Assembly: GCA_023252335.1 (NCBI GenBank)
Contig: JAJPEA010000099.1
Location: forward strand, 1 to 6,352
DNA length: 6,352 nt
From: Nitrosotalea sp.
GTDB lineage: Archaea; Thermoproteota; Nitrososphaeria; Nitrososphaerales; Nitrosopumilaceae
Direction: 5' to 3'
A program made the translations under genes and the position numbers. Below are positions 1 to 5,933 of the stretch, in pieces (the stretch's first letter is position 1; the number at the start of each line of letters is the position of its first letter). Below the pieces are notes generated by a model. That model saw only the letters and a list, made by a program, of their open reading frames with translations, ran no database searches and was not told the origin of the DNA.

Positions 1-956
1 CTGGATATACTATCCAAATAATACGCCGTGAGAACAAGCGAGGTCTAAGCTCTGCTATTGTAACAGGAATAGAGAGTGCAAAAGGAGATGCTGTAGTTGT
101 AATGGATAGTGACATGTCTCATCCACCTCAGACCATACCACAAATGGTTGAAGAGCTACAAAACCCTGATTGTGATATAGTTGTTGCATCAAGATATGTC
201 GATGGCGGTGGAGTCTCTGGATGGCCATTTAAAAGAAAATTAATCAGTAAAGGTGCAACTAAAATTGCACAGCATGGACTAGGAATAAAAATTAAAGATC
301 CCATGTCGGGGTTTTTTGCATTCAAGCGTCACATTGTAAATAATATAAAATTTGATGCCATTGGGTACAAGATACTGCTTGAAATTCTTGTCAAAGCCAA
401 AGAAGCCAAAGTCAAAGAGATACCTTACACGTTTATCAATCGTACAACTGGCTCAAGCAAGCTTGATCTCTCAGTAGGTGTAGGTTATCTGCAATCGATA
501 TGGAAGCTGTATCGATATGGCAAGTCCAAGTCAAATGAGAGACGAACATCTGTTCATTTCCTCTCAAAGGCTGGAAGATTCTATACTGTAGGTGCATCTG
601 GATTGCTTGTAAATTATTTTGTATCTTTCATGTTTGGAGCGGTGCTTTCAAATCTCTGGTATATCTATGCCACCATGATAGGAATTTTCTTCTCGATGAG
701 CTCAAACTTTGTACTCAATAAGATATGGACATTTGAGGATAGAACATTTGAGCCAAAACGAACTCTGATGCAGTATGGATTGTTCCTTGGGTTCAGTGGA
801 ATTGGAGCAGTCTTTCAGTTGTTGATGGTGTATGGTCTTGTCGAACTTAGACACTTGAATTATTCAATTGCGTTATTTTTGGCAGTTGCCATTGCATCTG
901 TAGGAAATTTCCTTCTAAACAAAAAATGGACCTTCCAAGAAAAAGTTTGGAGTTAA
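1..956 (+). CDS. Dolichol-phosphate mannosyltransferase-like GT2 enzyme fused to GtrA membrane domain (5' partial)
   Basis: The open frame runs without a stop from base 3, so the start lies outside the window and the ATG at 102 is internal. The window encodes 317 residues. The fragment begins within the GT-A fold of a family 2 glycosyltransferase. The metal/nucleotide-sugar motif DSD is at fragment residues 35-37, followed by SHPPQ, then VVASRY, then the dolichol-phosphate-mannose-synthase signature DPMSGFF near residue 99 and RTTGSSKL near 147. Residues about 190-313 form a GtrA-like domain with four predicted membrane helices and two copies of the N-F-x-L-N-K-x-W-T-F ending. The family moves a sugar, usually mannose from GDP-mannose, onto a polyprenyl phosphate on the cytoplasmic membrane face. 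This fits archaeal N-glycosylation or lipid-linked sugar supply. The same fusion is known in Pyrococcus DPMS. The donor sugar is not settled by the sequence. About 40-70 N-terminal residues are likely missing. It is separated from the suf operon by 137 bases and looks functionally unrelated. Confidence 0.88.
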   Translation, partial: GYTIQIIRRENKRGLSSAIVTGIESAKGDAVVVMDSDMSHPPQTIPQMVEELQNPDCDIVVASRYVDGGGVSGWPFKRKLISKGATKIAQHGLGIKIKDPMSGFFAFKRHIVNNIKFDAIGYKILLEILVKAKEAKVKEIPYTFINRTTGSSKLDLSVGVGYLQSIWKLYRYGKSKSNERRTSVHFLSKAGRFYTVGASGLLVNYFVSFMFGAVLSNLWYIYATMIGIFFSMSSNFVLNKIWTFEDRTFEPKRTLMQYGLFLGFSGIGAVFQLLMVYGLVELRHLNYSIALFLAVAIASVGNFLLNKKWTFQEKVWS

Positions 957-980
957 ACCTCATTCTAAAATCTTGGAATA

Positions 981-1014
981 TCTTTTCTTAGCTGAGCCTA
1001 ATTGTTTTTTATTT
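981..1014 (+). terminator. Putative T-rich archaeal terminator after the glycosyltransferase
   Basis: Two pyrimidine-rich tracts follow the glycosyltransferase stop by 25-50 bases: TCTTTTCTT at 981-989 and TTGTTTTTTATTT at 1002-1014. Archaeal RNA polymerase commonly stops at U-rich tracts without needing a strong hairpin. A weak TTAG/CTAA pairing (988-1001) precedes the second tract. The AT-rich background makes T-runs common, so this is a plausible call only. Confidence 0.35.
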
Positions 1015-1039
1015 AATTGATCTCATTTAGCTTGGCCTA
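988..1039 (+). repeat. Imperfect direct repeat TTAGCTnnGCCTA, two copies, upstream of sufB
   Basis: Copy 1 is TTAGCTGAGCCTA at 988-1000 and copy 2 is TTAGCTTGGCCTA at 1027-1039. They match at 11 of 13 positions with starts 39 bases apart. Copy 1 is itself a weak dyad (TTAG, six bases, CTAA). Both lie upstream of the sufB TATA box, where an archaeal regulator could bind. No function can be assigned from the sequence. Confidence 0.3.
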
Positions 1040-1064
1040 CTCCGCTATACAAGTATGAAATGAG
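1022..1064. promoter_or_regulatory. Possible operator region: nested dyads just upstream of the sufB TATA box
   Basis: A perfect 7-base inverted repeat CTCATTT (1022-1028) / AAATGAG (1058-1064) encloses a smaller dyad CTATAC-AA-GTAT (1045-1056). The inner half-site CTATAC recurs in a dyad after the last gene of the operon (6300-6319). The region ends about 8 bases before the TATA box, a suitable place for an activator or repressor. Short dyads are frequent by chance in AT-rich DNA, so this is a weak call. Confidence 0.25.
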
Positions 1065-1065
1065 G

Positions 1066-1103
1066 TGTAACTTTTTTATAACATAACGGGGTTATGACAT
1101 GTA
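1066..1103 (+). promoter_or_regulatory. Predicted suf operon promoter with TATA box
   Basis: TTTTTTATAA at 1072-1081 is a good archaeal TATA box. Its centre, about 1078, predicts a transcription start some 25-27 bases downstream, near 1103-1105. This coincides with the in-frame ATG at 1103. No Shine-Dalgarno-like sequence precedes either candidate start. A leaderless transcript is therefore likely, as is common for first genes of archaeal operons. The glycosyltransferase end and T-rich tracts upstream support a new transcription unit here. Confidence 0.5.
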
Positions 1104-2503
1104 TGACATCAGAGAACCTCAACATGGATTATAGTAAATATGATTTCAAAGATTCTACTGAAATGTATGTTTACACCAGTAAAAAGGGTCTATCAAAAGA
1201 GGTTGTCGAAGAAATTAGCAAAATGAAGGGTGAACCACAATGGATGCTAGATTTCAGACTACGTTCATATGAAATTTTTATGAAAAAACCAATGCCAAAT
1301 TGGGGAGGCTCGCTTGGTCAGATTGATTTTAACAATATTTACTATTATGCAAAAGCTTCTGAAAAAACAGAAAAGGACTGGGATAATGTTCCAGCTGAAG
1401 TTAAAGCAACATTTGATAAACTAGGAATTCCTGAAGCAGAAAAGAAATTCCTAGCAGGTGTAGGTGCACAATATGAATCAGAAGTTGTGTATCATAGTTT
1501 GAGAGAAGATCTTGCAAAACAAGGTGTACTGTTCCTTGATACTGATACTGCTCTAAATGAACATCCTGAAGTATTCAAAAAATATTTTGGCAAAGTCATT
1601 CCACCAGAAGACAACAAGTTTGCAGCACTTAACAGCGCCGTGTGGAGTGGAGGATCGTTTATCTATGTTCCAAAAGGAGTCAAAGTAGATCTCCCACTAC
1701 AAGCATACTTTAGAATTAACAAGGAAAACATTGGTCAATTTGAAAGAACACTCATCATTGCAGATGAGGGTGCCGAAGTACATTACATCGAAGGATGTAC
1801 AGCACCAGTGTATTCTTCAGAGTCATTACACTCTGCAGTTGTAGAATTGATTGCAATGAAGGGTGCAAAACTCAGATACACAACAATTCAAAATTGGAGT
1901 AATGACGTGTATAATTTAGTTACAAAGAGAGCATATGCATACGAAGGTGCGCGTGTAGAATGGATTGACGGAAACATTGGCAGCAAATTGACAATGAAAT
2001 ATCCTGGAATCTACCTTATGGGTCAACGCGCACATGGTGAAACACTTTCTATTGCATTTGCTGGCAAGAATCAACATCAGGATACTGGTGCAAAAATGGT
2101 TCACCTTGCTCCACACACTACATCTAGAACAACATCAAAATCAGTTAGCAAAAATGATGGTAGAACAACATACCGAGGTCTCTTACATGTTGCAAAAGGT
2201 GCTACTGATGTCAAGGCCTCAGTGAGATGTGATGCATTATTGTTAGATGACATTTCAAAGACTGACACTTATCCATACATGGAAATTAATCAAGAAGATG
2301 CAACAGTAACTCACGAAGCAACTGTTGGAAAAATAGGTGACGAACAAATTTTCTATCTTATGACAAGAGGATTCACTGAAGAAGAAGCACTCACACTAAT
2401 TGTCAATGGATTCATAGAACCATTTACCAAAGAGCTCCCAATGGAATATGCAGTAGAGCTCAACAGACTGATTAAAATGGAAATGGACGGCTCAGTCGGC
2501 TAG
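1094..2503 (+). CDS. sufB: Fe-S cluster assembly scaffold protein SufB
   Basis: SufB is the cluster-building subunit of the cytosolic SufBC2D complex. The protein has 469 residues from the outermost ATG, close to the usual 465-495. The beta-helix core and C-terminal helical domain are highly conserved: NSAVWSGGSFIYVPKGV, EGCTAPVY, NGFIEPFTKELPMEYAVE. Cys379 lies in VRCD and Glu408 in THEAT, 29 residues apart. This is the same spacing as the E. coli SufB pair Cys405/Glu434, which holds the nascent cluster with a SufD histidine. Cys235 in EGCTAP corresponds to E. coli Cys254, linked to sulfur uptake. The residue matching is my own alignment from memory. In-frame ATGs occur at 1094, 1103 and 1124. 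The outermost is used as the limit, but 1103 (giving 466 residues) is favoured because it matches the start predicted from the TATA box. It is the first gene of the operon and is followed by sufD after 29 bases. Identification is secure; the start is not. Confidence 0.96.
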   Translation: MTCMTSENLNMDYSKYDFKDSTEMYVYTSKKGLSKEVVEEISKMKGEPQWMLDFRLRSYEIFMKKPMPNWGGSLGQIDFNNIYYYAKASEKTEKDWDNVPAEVKATFDKLGIPEAEKKFLAGVGAQYESEVVYHSLREDLAKQGVLFLDTDTALNEHPEVFKKYFGKVIPPEDNKFAALNSAVWSGGSFIYVPKGVKVDLPLQAYFRINKENIGQFERTLIIADEGAEVHYIEGCTAPVYSSESLHSAVVELIAMKGAKLRYTTIQNWSNDVYNLVTKRAYAYEGARVEWIDGNIGSKLTMKYPGIYLMGQRAHGETLSIAFAGKNQHQDTGAKMVHLAPHTTSRTTSKSVSKNDGRTTYRGLLHVAKGATDVKASVRCDALLLDDISKTDTYPYMEINQEDATVTHEATVGKIGDEQIFYLMTRGFTEEEALTLIVNGFIEPFTKELPMEYAVELNRLIKMEMDGSVG

Positions 2504-2513
2504 TCGCCGATTG
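2493..2513 (+). promoter_or_regulatory. RNA hairpin with the sufB stop codon in its loop
   Basis: CAGTCGGC (2493-2500) pairs with GCCGATTG (2506-2513) through eight pairs, one of them G-U, around the five-base loop TAGTC. The loop begins with the sufB stop codon at 2501-2503. Five of the eight pairs are G-C, which stands out in this AT-rich region. There is no T-run after it, so an intrinsic terminator is unlikely. Roles in mRNA processing, stability or the SufB:SufD ratio are possible but unproven. Confidence 0.45.
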
Positions 2514-2532
2514 TGTCAAGGAAACAAGTAAA

Positions 2533-3933
2533 ATGTCATCTTTTGTTCTCTCTAAACTTGGCTCTAATCATATAGAAGAAATTTCTGAAGCAAATAACGA
2601 TCCTACATGGTTACGAGAATATCGCAAGAATGCTTTTACAATATTTCAACAACTTCCTCCCGAAGTCTCTCCTCTTTACAACAAGTATACAGATGCAAAC
2701 AAGATGGACCCAGAGCAAATCACATTCTCTCTGAGCTCTGATAGTACAATTCCAGATTTTGTAAAAGATAGACTGGTAGAAATTGGTGACAACCCAAGTA
2801 TTGTTCAAATTGGTACAAACATAAACAAGATACACATTCCGCTAGAATTACAACAAAAAGGTCTTGTAATGTGTTCCATCCAAGACGCAATCAAAAATCA
2901 TGGTGACAAGATAAAAAAATCATTTGAGCAAACTGATTCAAAGAGAGACAAGTACATTGCACTAAACAATGCGTTTTTCAACTCTGGAATATTCATCTAC
3001 ATTCCACGAAATCTTGTTTTAGAAAAAACAATACATCTGGTATCATCACTTGCATTAGACCAGACCTCGACCATATCTCGTAATGTTCTAGTGGCAGAGG
3101 ACAACAGCAAAGCCTCTATTGTTCAAGAAGTCTATGCACCAACTGCAACAAAACAACAAGCATATCTTGAACTCTTGGATGTATCCATTAGTCCAAACAG
3201 CCAATTTGATCTAGTTACATTGCAGGCAATGGATGAGACTGCAGTCAATTTTTCTTCTAGAACAGCAAGAATAGAGCGTGATGGAAGAATGAATTGGTAT
3301 CTTGGATTGTTTGGCTCACATCTTTCACGATACAAAGTGGATAATTTCCTTAACGGTCCGGGTGCAACTGCACAAGATACCGAAGTGGTTTTTGGAAACA
3401 AGAACCAGTCATATGACTTGGCATCAAATTTGATCCACAATGCACCATCTACAGTTGGCCGAGTCTTGGAAAAATCTGTACTAAAAGATACTGCCAAGTC
3501 TTTGTTCAAGGGAATGATACGAATTGAAAAAGATGCACATCACGCAGAATCGTATCTTTCAGGGCATTCCATTTTACTTGACAAGGGAGCAAAATCTGAT
3601 TCTATACCAGGGCTTGAGATATTTACAAACGATGTCAAGGCAACACACTCGGCATCAGTTGCACAAATGGATGAAGAACAAATCTTTTATTTTGCCACAA
3701 GATGCTTGAGCAAATCTGATGCTCAAAAAATAATCGTAGAAGGATTTCTTGAACCACTTTCAAGAAAAATGTCATACCAAGTTCGTGCATGGATAAGTTA
3801 CTTGATAGATTCCAAATGGGCAGGACGTAATCTTACGATAAAAACGGATGAGCAACTAAAAGCCATGCTTGAAGTCGAGGAGACAAGATACCGTGAGACT
3901 GACACATTTGAAAGTCATTACAAGTATAGGTGA
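2533..3933 (+). CDS. sufD: Fe-S cluster assembly protein SufD (SufB/SufD family)
   Basis: SufD is the partner of SufB in the SUF scaffold and, with SufC, helps iron entry and cluster assembly in the cytosol. The protein has 466 residues. The N-terminal third is diverged, while the beta-helix and C-terminal parts are typical: NNAFFNSGIFIYIPRNLV near 144, then KSLFKGMIRIEKDAHH, LEIFTNDVKATHSASV and DEEQIFYFATR. His372 in KATHSAS aligns with E. coli SufD His360, a proposed ligand site for the nascent cluster. The SufB-type VRCD cysteine is absent (serine in YLSGHSILL), which separates it from SufB. The adjacent E. coli Cys358 is replaced by alanine here. The ATG at 2533 follows sufB by 29 bases and has a weak AAGGA (2518-2522) ten bases upstream. 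The stop overlaps the next gene by four bases. Some databases would label it simply 'SufB/SufD family'; its position after sufB and the conserved His support SufD. Confidence 0.92.
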   Translation: MSSFVLSKLGSNHIEEISEANNDPTWLREYRKNAFTIFQQLPPEVSPLYNKYTDANKMDPEQITFSLSSDSTIPDFVKDRLVEIGDNPSIVQIGTNINKIHIPLELQQKGLVMCSIQDAIKNHGDKIKKSFEQTDSKRDKYIALNNAFFNSGIFIYIPRNLVLEKTIHLVSSLALDQTSTISRNVLVAEDNSKASIVQEVYAPTATKQQAYLELLDVSISPNSQFDLVTLQAMDETAVNFSSRTARIERDGRMNWYLGLFGSHLSRYKVDNFLNGPGATAQDTEVVFGNKNQSYDLASNLIHNAPSTVGRVLEKSVLKDTAKSLFKGMIRIEKDAHHAESYLSGHSILLDKGAKSDSIPGLEIFTNDVKATHSASVAQMDEEQIFYFATRCLSKSDAQKIIVEGFLEPLSRKMSYQVRAWISYLIDSKWAGRNLTIKTDEQLKAMLEVEETRYRETDTFESHYKYR

Positions 3934-4250
3934 GATATTTGTCTAAATGGATTGCTGTCTGTAAATCAAGTCAACTAAAAAAAGGCGAGATGCTTGATTT
4001 TGATCATGGAGATAAAAAAATCCTGATTGCAAATCTTGATGGTAAAATCTATGCATCAGATAGAATTTGTACTCATGCCGATGCTGATCTCACTGGTGGA
4101 ATATTGACAGAAGATGGAGTTACATGTCCACTACACTTGTCTACATTTAATCTAAAGACAGGTGTTCCAGAAAACCTCCCAGCTGAAGTACCACTACAAA
4201 TCTACAATGTTAAAATAGAACAAAACGAAATCTACATTGAGGTAAACTAG
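3930..4250 (+). CDS. Rieske-type [2Fe-2S] ferredoxin in the suf operon
   Basis: This is a small soluble electron-transfer protein of 106 residues with a single Rieske domain. The cluster motif is C47-T-H49, 16 residues, then C66-P-L-H69, the normal two-Cys/two-His binding set. It lacks the extra pair of cysteines (CTHxxC / CPCH) that form the disulfide in respiratory bc1/b6f Rieske proteins. It has no signal peptide or membrane anchor, so it is a cytosolic dioxygenase-ferredoxin-type protein. The residue after H69 is leucine, where glycine is usual in CPxHG. The start is GTG at 3930, in a GTGA overlap with the sufD stop; no good ribosome site is visible, so translation is probably coupled to sufD. 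It abuts sufS directly. A Rieske gene inside suf operons also occurs in several actinobacteria (from memory). Its role could be electron supply for cluster assembly, or it could be a client protein; the partner is unknown. Confidence 0.87.
   Translation: MRYLSKWIAVCKSSQLKKGEMLDFDHGDKKILIANLDGKIYASDRICTHADADLTGGILTEDGVTCPLHLSTFNLKTGVPENLPAEVPLQIYNVKIEQNEIYIEVN
4238..4243 (+). promoter_or_regulatory. Ribosome-binding site of sufS
   Basis: TGAGGT lies seven bases before the sufS ATG at 4251, inside the last codons of the Rieske gene. It complements the CCUC core at the 3' end of archaeal 16S rRNA. This is the best Shine-Dalgarno match in the operon and supports the 4251 start, which directly follows the preceding stop codon. 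Confidence 0.6.
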
Positions 4251-5495
4251 ATGCAAACAAGTTTCATAAATATAGAAAACATTCGAAATGACTTTCCAAT
4301 TCTAAAACGTAAGGTACACAAAGTCAAGCCACTTGTCTATCTTGATAATGCAGCAACTACACAAAAACCAATTCAAGTAATAGAGGCCATCAGTAACTAT
4401 TATCTGAACTATAATTCTAATATTCATCGAGCGGTACATGAGCTTGCTGAAGAAGCAACACTTGCATATGAGATGACAAGAGACAAGATTGCTAAATTCA
4501 TCAATGTCAAAAAACGTGAAGAGATTGTTTTTGTACGAGGAACTACCGAGGCAATCAATCTTGTTGCTTATGCATGGGGACGACAAAATATCCAAAAAGA
4601 CGATATCATAGTAACTACAGAATATGAACATCACAGTAACATTGTTCCATGGCAACTTTTAGCAAAAGAAAAAGGTGCAAAACTGGAATACATTGGAGTA
4701 GACGATAACGGGGAGCTAATCCTTGATCATCTGGATACCTATCTCAAGACAGGCAAAGTAAAGATTGTAACATTTAGTCAAATGTCAAATGTTCTTGGAA
4801 CCATAACTGATTCTGAAGAAATCATCAAGAGATCAAAGGCTCATGGTGCACGAGTACTAGTGGATGGGGCACAATCAGTTCCACATCTAAAGGTGGACTT
4901 GGAAAAACTGGGCTGTGACTTTTTTGCCTTTTCCGCACACAAGATGCTTGGCCCAACTGGAGTTGGAGTTCTCTGGGCAAAAAAAGAATTACTTCAAGAG
5001 ATGGTTCCATTCAATGGCGGAGGAGACATGATACGAGAGGTACACAAGTATGAGACTACATGGAACGACTTGCCATACAAGTTTGAAGCTGGCACTCCAA
5101 ACATTGCAGATGTTATTGGATTTGGAGCTGCACTAGATTATCTTGATAAAATAGGTATGGACAAAGTTCGAGAACATGAAATGGAATTGACAAAATATGC
5201 ACTAGACAAACTTGAACAAATGAAAGGAATTGTACTGTATGGTCCAAAGGATGTAACAAAAAGAGGTGGAGTAATATCGTTTAACCTTGGAGATATTCAT
5301 CCGCACGATCTTGCTACTATAATTGATGAAGATGGAATTGCAATTCGTTCTGGCCATCACTGTGCTCAAGTATTGATGGAAAGACTAGATGTATCTGCAA
5401 CATCCCGCGCAAGCTTTTATATCTATAATACAAAAGAAGAGGTGGATGTTTTTATCAAGTCTCTTAATCGAGCAAAGGAGTTGTTCAAGCTATGA
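4251..5495 (+). CDS. sufS: Cysteine desulfurase SufS (group II, PLP-dependent)
   Basis: The enzyme removes sulfur from L-cysteine, giving alanine and an enzyme-bound persulfide that feeds cluster assembly. It has 414 residues, normal for SufS/CsdA (about 405-415). Motifs in order are YLDNAATTQKP near 29-39, HRAVHELAEEA, FVRGTTEAINLVA, TEYEHHSN, DGAQSVPH (PLP-binding Asp), SAHKMLGPTG with the PLP Schiff-base Lys231, FEAGTPN, and RSGHHCAQ with the persulfide Cys371. The short loop around the cysteine marks group II (SufS) rather than IscS/NifS. His352 in HPHD sits 19 residues before Cys371, the same offset as B. subtilis SufS His342/Cys361; that histidine takes part in zinc-ligand exchange with SufU. 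E. coli SufS has tyrosine there. This fits a SufU-type sulfur acceptor encoded next door. The ATG abuts the Rieske stop, and the 3' end overlaps the next gene by four bases (ATGA). Confidence 0.95.
   Translation: MQTSFINIENIRNDFPILKRKVHKVKPLVYLDNAATTQKPIQVIEAISNYYLNYNSNIHRAVHELAEEATLAYEMTRDKIAKFINVKKREEIVFVRGTTEAINLVAYAWGRQNIQKDDIIVTTEYEHHSNIVPWQLLAKEKGAKLEYIGVDDNGELILDHLDTYLKTGKVKIVTFSQMSNVLGTITDSEEIIKRSKAHGARVLVDGAQSVPHLKVDLEKLGCDFFAFSAHKMLGPTGVGVLWAKKELLQEMVPFNGGGDMIREVHKYETTWNDLPYKFEAGTPNIADVIGFGAALDYLDKIGMDKVREHEMELTKYALDKLEQMKGIVLYGPKDVTKRGGVISFNLGDIHPHDLATIIDEDGIAIRSGHHCAQVLMERLDVSATSRASFYIYNTKEEVDVFIKSLNRAKELFKL
5474..5480 (+). promoter_or_regulatory. Probable ribosome-binding site of the sufU-like gene
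   Basis: AAAGGAG lies 11 bases before the ATG at 5492, within the last codons of sufS. The spacing is slightly long, but the purine core fits a Shine-Dalgarno site. Together with the ATGA stop/start overlap it suggests independent plus coupled initiation. Confidence 0.4.
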
Positions 5496-5932
5496 GTAGT
5501 GCTGATATTTACAGAGAAATTATTCTTGATTACTATAGAAATCCACGAAACTATGGAAAGATACAAAATCCTGACATTGCACAAAGAGACAGTAATCCTC
5601 TATGTGGCGATGAATTAGAAATGCACCTTAACATAAAAGATGACAAGGTTGCAGACGTAAAATTTACGGGAAAAGGCTGTGCCATAAGTCAGGCAAGCGC
5701 ATCCATGTTGACAGAACTCATACTAGGCAAGGATTTTGACTATGTCAAAAAACTCAACAAAGAAGATATTTTAGATAATCTCGGTCTCCACGATCTTGGA
5801 CCTGCCAGAATAAAATGTGCGTTACTATCATTGAAGGTTCTAAAATCTGGTCTCTATTCTTACCTTGTTGACAAGCTACATGATACAGCATCTGCTGACA
5901 AGATAAAAGAAGAATCATCAGGTCTTTACTAA
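5492..5932 (+). CDS. sufU: SufU/IscU-family sulfur acceptor or Fe-S scaffold protein
   Basis: This small cytosolic partner of SufS has 146 residues. The IscU/SufU fold signatures are EIILDYYRNPRNYG at 9-22, PLCGDEL with Cys38 and Asp40, GKGCAIS with Cys63, and PARIKCALL with Cys109. Three Cys plus the Asp form the zinc or cluster site. The flanks of the third Cys (R-x-K-C-A, no His before Cys) are SufU-like. However, Cys63 and Cys109 are only 46 residues apart. In B. subtilis SufU the gap is 62 because of an insertion, while in E. coli IscU it is 43. The protein instead has a longer tail after Cys109 (37 residues, charged, ending SSGLY). It is thus intermediate between SufU and IscU. Position after sufS with an ATGA overlap, and the His352 signature in SufS, favour a zinc-dependent sulfur-transfer role; a scaffold role is not excluded. 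The symbol is a best fit; databases may name it NifU-like or IscU. Confidence 0.88.
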   Translation: MSSADIYREIILDYYRNPRNYGKIQNPDIAQRDSNPLCGDELEMHLNIKDDKVADVKFTGKGCAISQASASMLTELILGKDFDYVKKLNKEDILDNLGLHDLGPARIKCALLSLKVLKSGLYSYLVDKLHDTASADKIKEESSGLY

Positions 5933-5933
5933 A

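Noticed and set aside
3..15. Palindrome GGATA-TAC-TATCC
   Set aside because: It lies inside the glycosyltransferase coding sequence and is short; there is no promoter context.
102..956. ATG at 102 as the start of the glycosyltransferase
   Set aside because: The same frame is open back to base 3 and encodes conserved GT2 sequence (RRENKRGLSSAIVTGI), and the ATG falls right at the DSD motif. The true start is outside the window.
1062..1067. GAGGTG as a ribosome-binding site for sufB
   Set aside because: It is 26 or more bases before the nearest start and upstream of the TATA box, so it would not be in the transcript.
2034..2225. 63-codon plus-strand open frame inside sufB
   Set aside because: It overlaps the conserved SufB core in another frame and has no supporting start signal or motif.
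2493..2513. Hairpin at the sufB stop as an intrinsic terminator
   Set aside because: No T-run follows, and sufD, which needs co-expression with sufB, begins 20 bases later with no TATA box of its own.
3132..3509. 125-codon open frame on the minus strand
   Set aside because: It lies wholly opposite sufD, which is clearly coding. It shows no recognisable motif and has no promoter or ribosome site of its own.
4302..4655. 117-codon open frame on the minus strand, rich in Cys, Ile and Phe
   Set aside because: It is the antisense of the conserved N-terminal part of sufS. The hydrophobic, cysteine-rich composition is a by-product of reading AT-rich coding DNA backwards.
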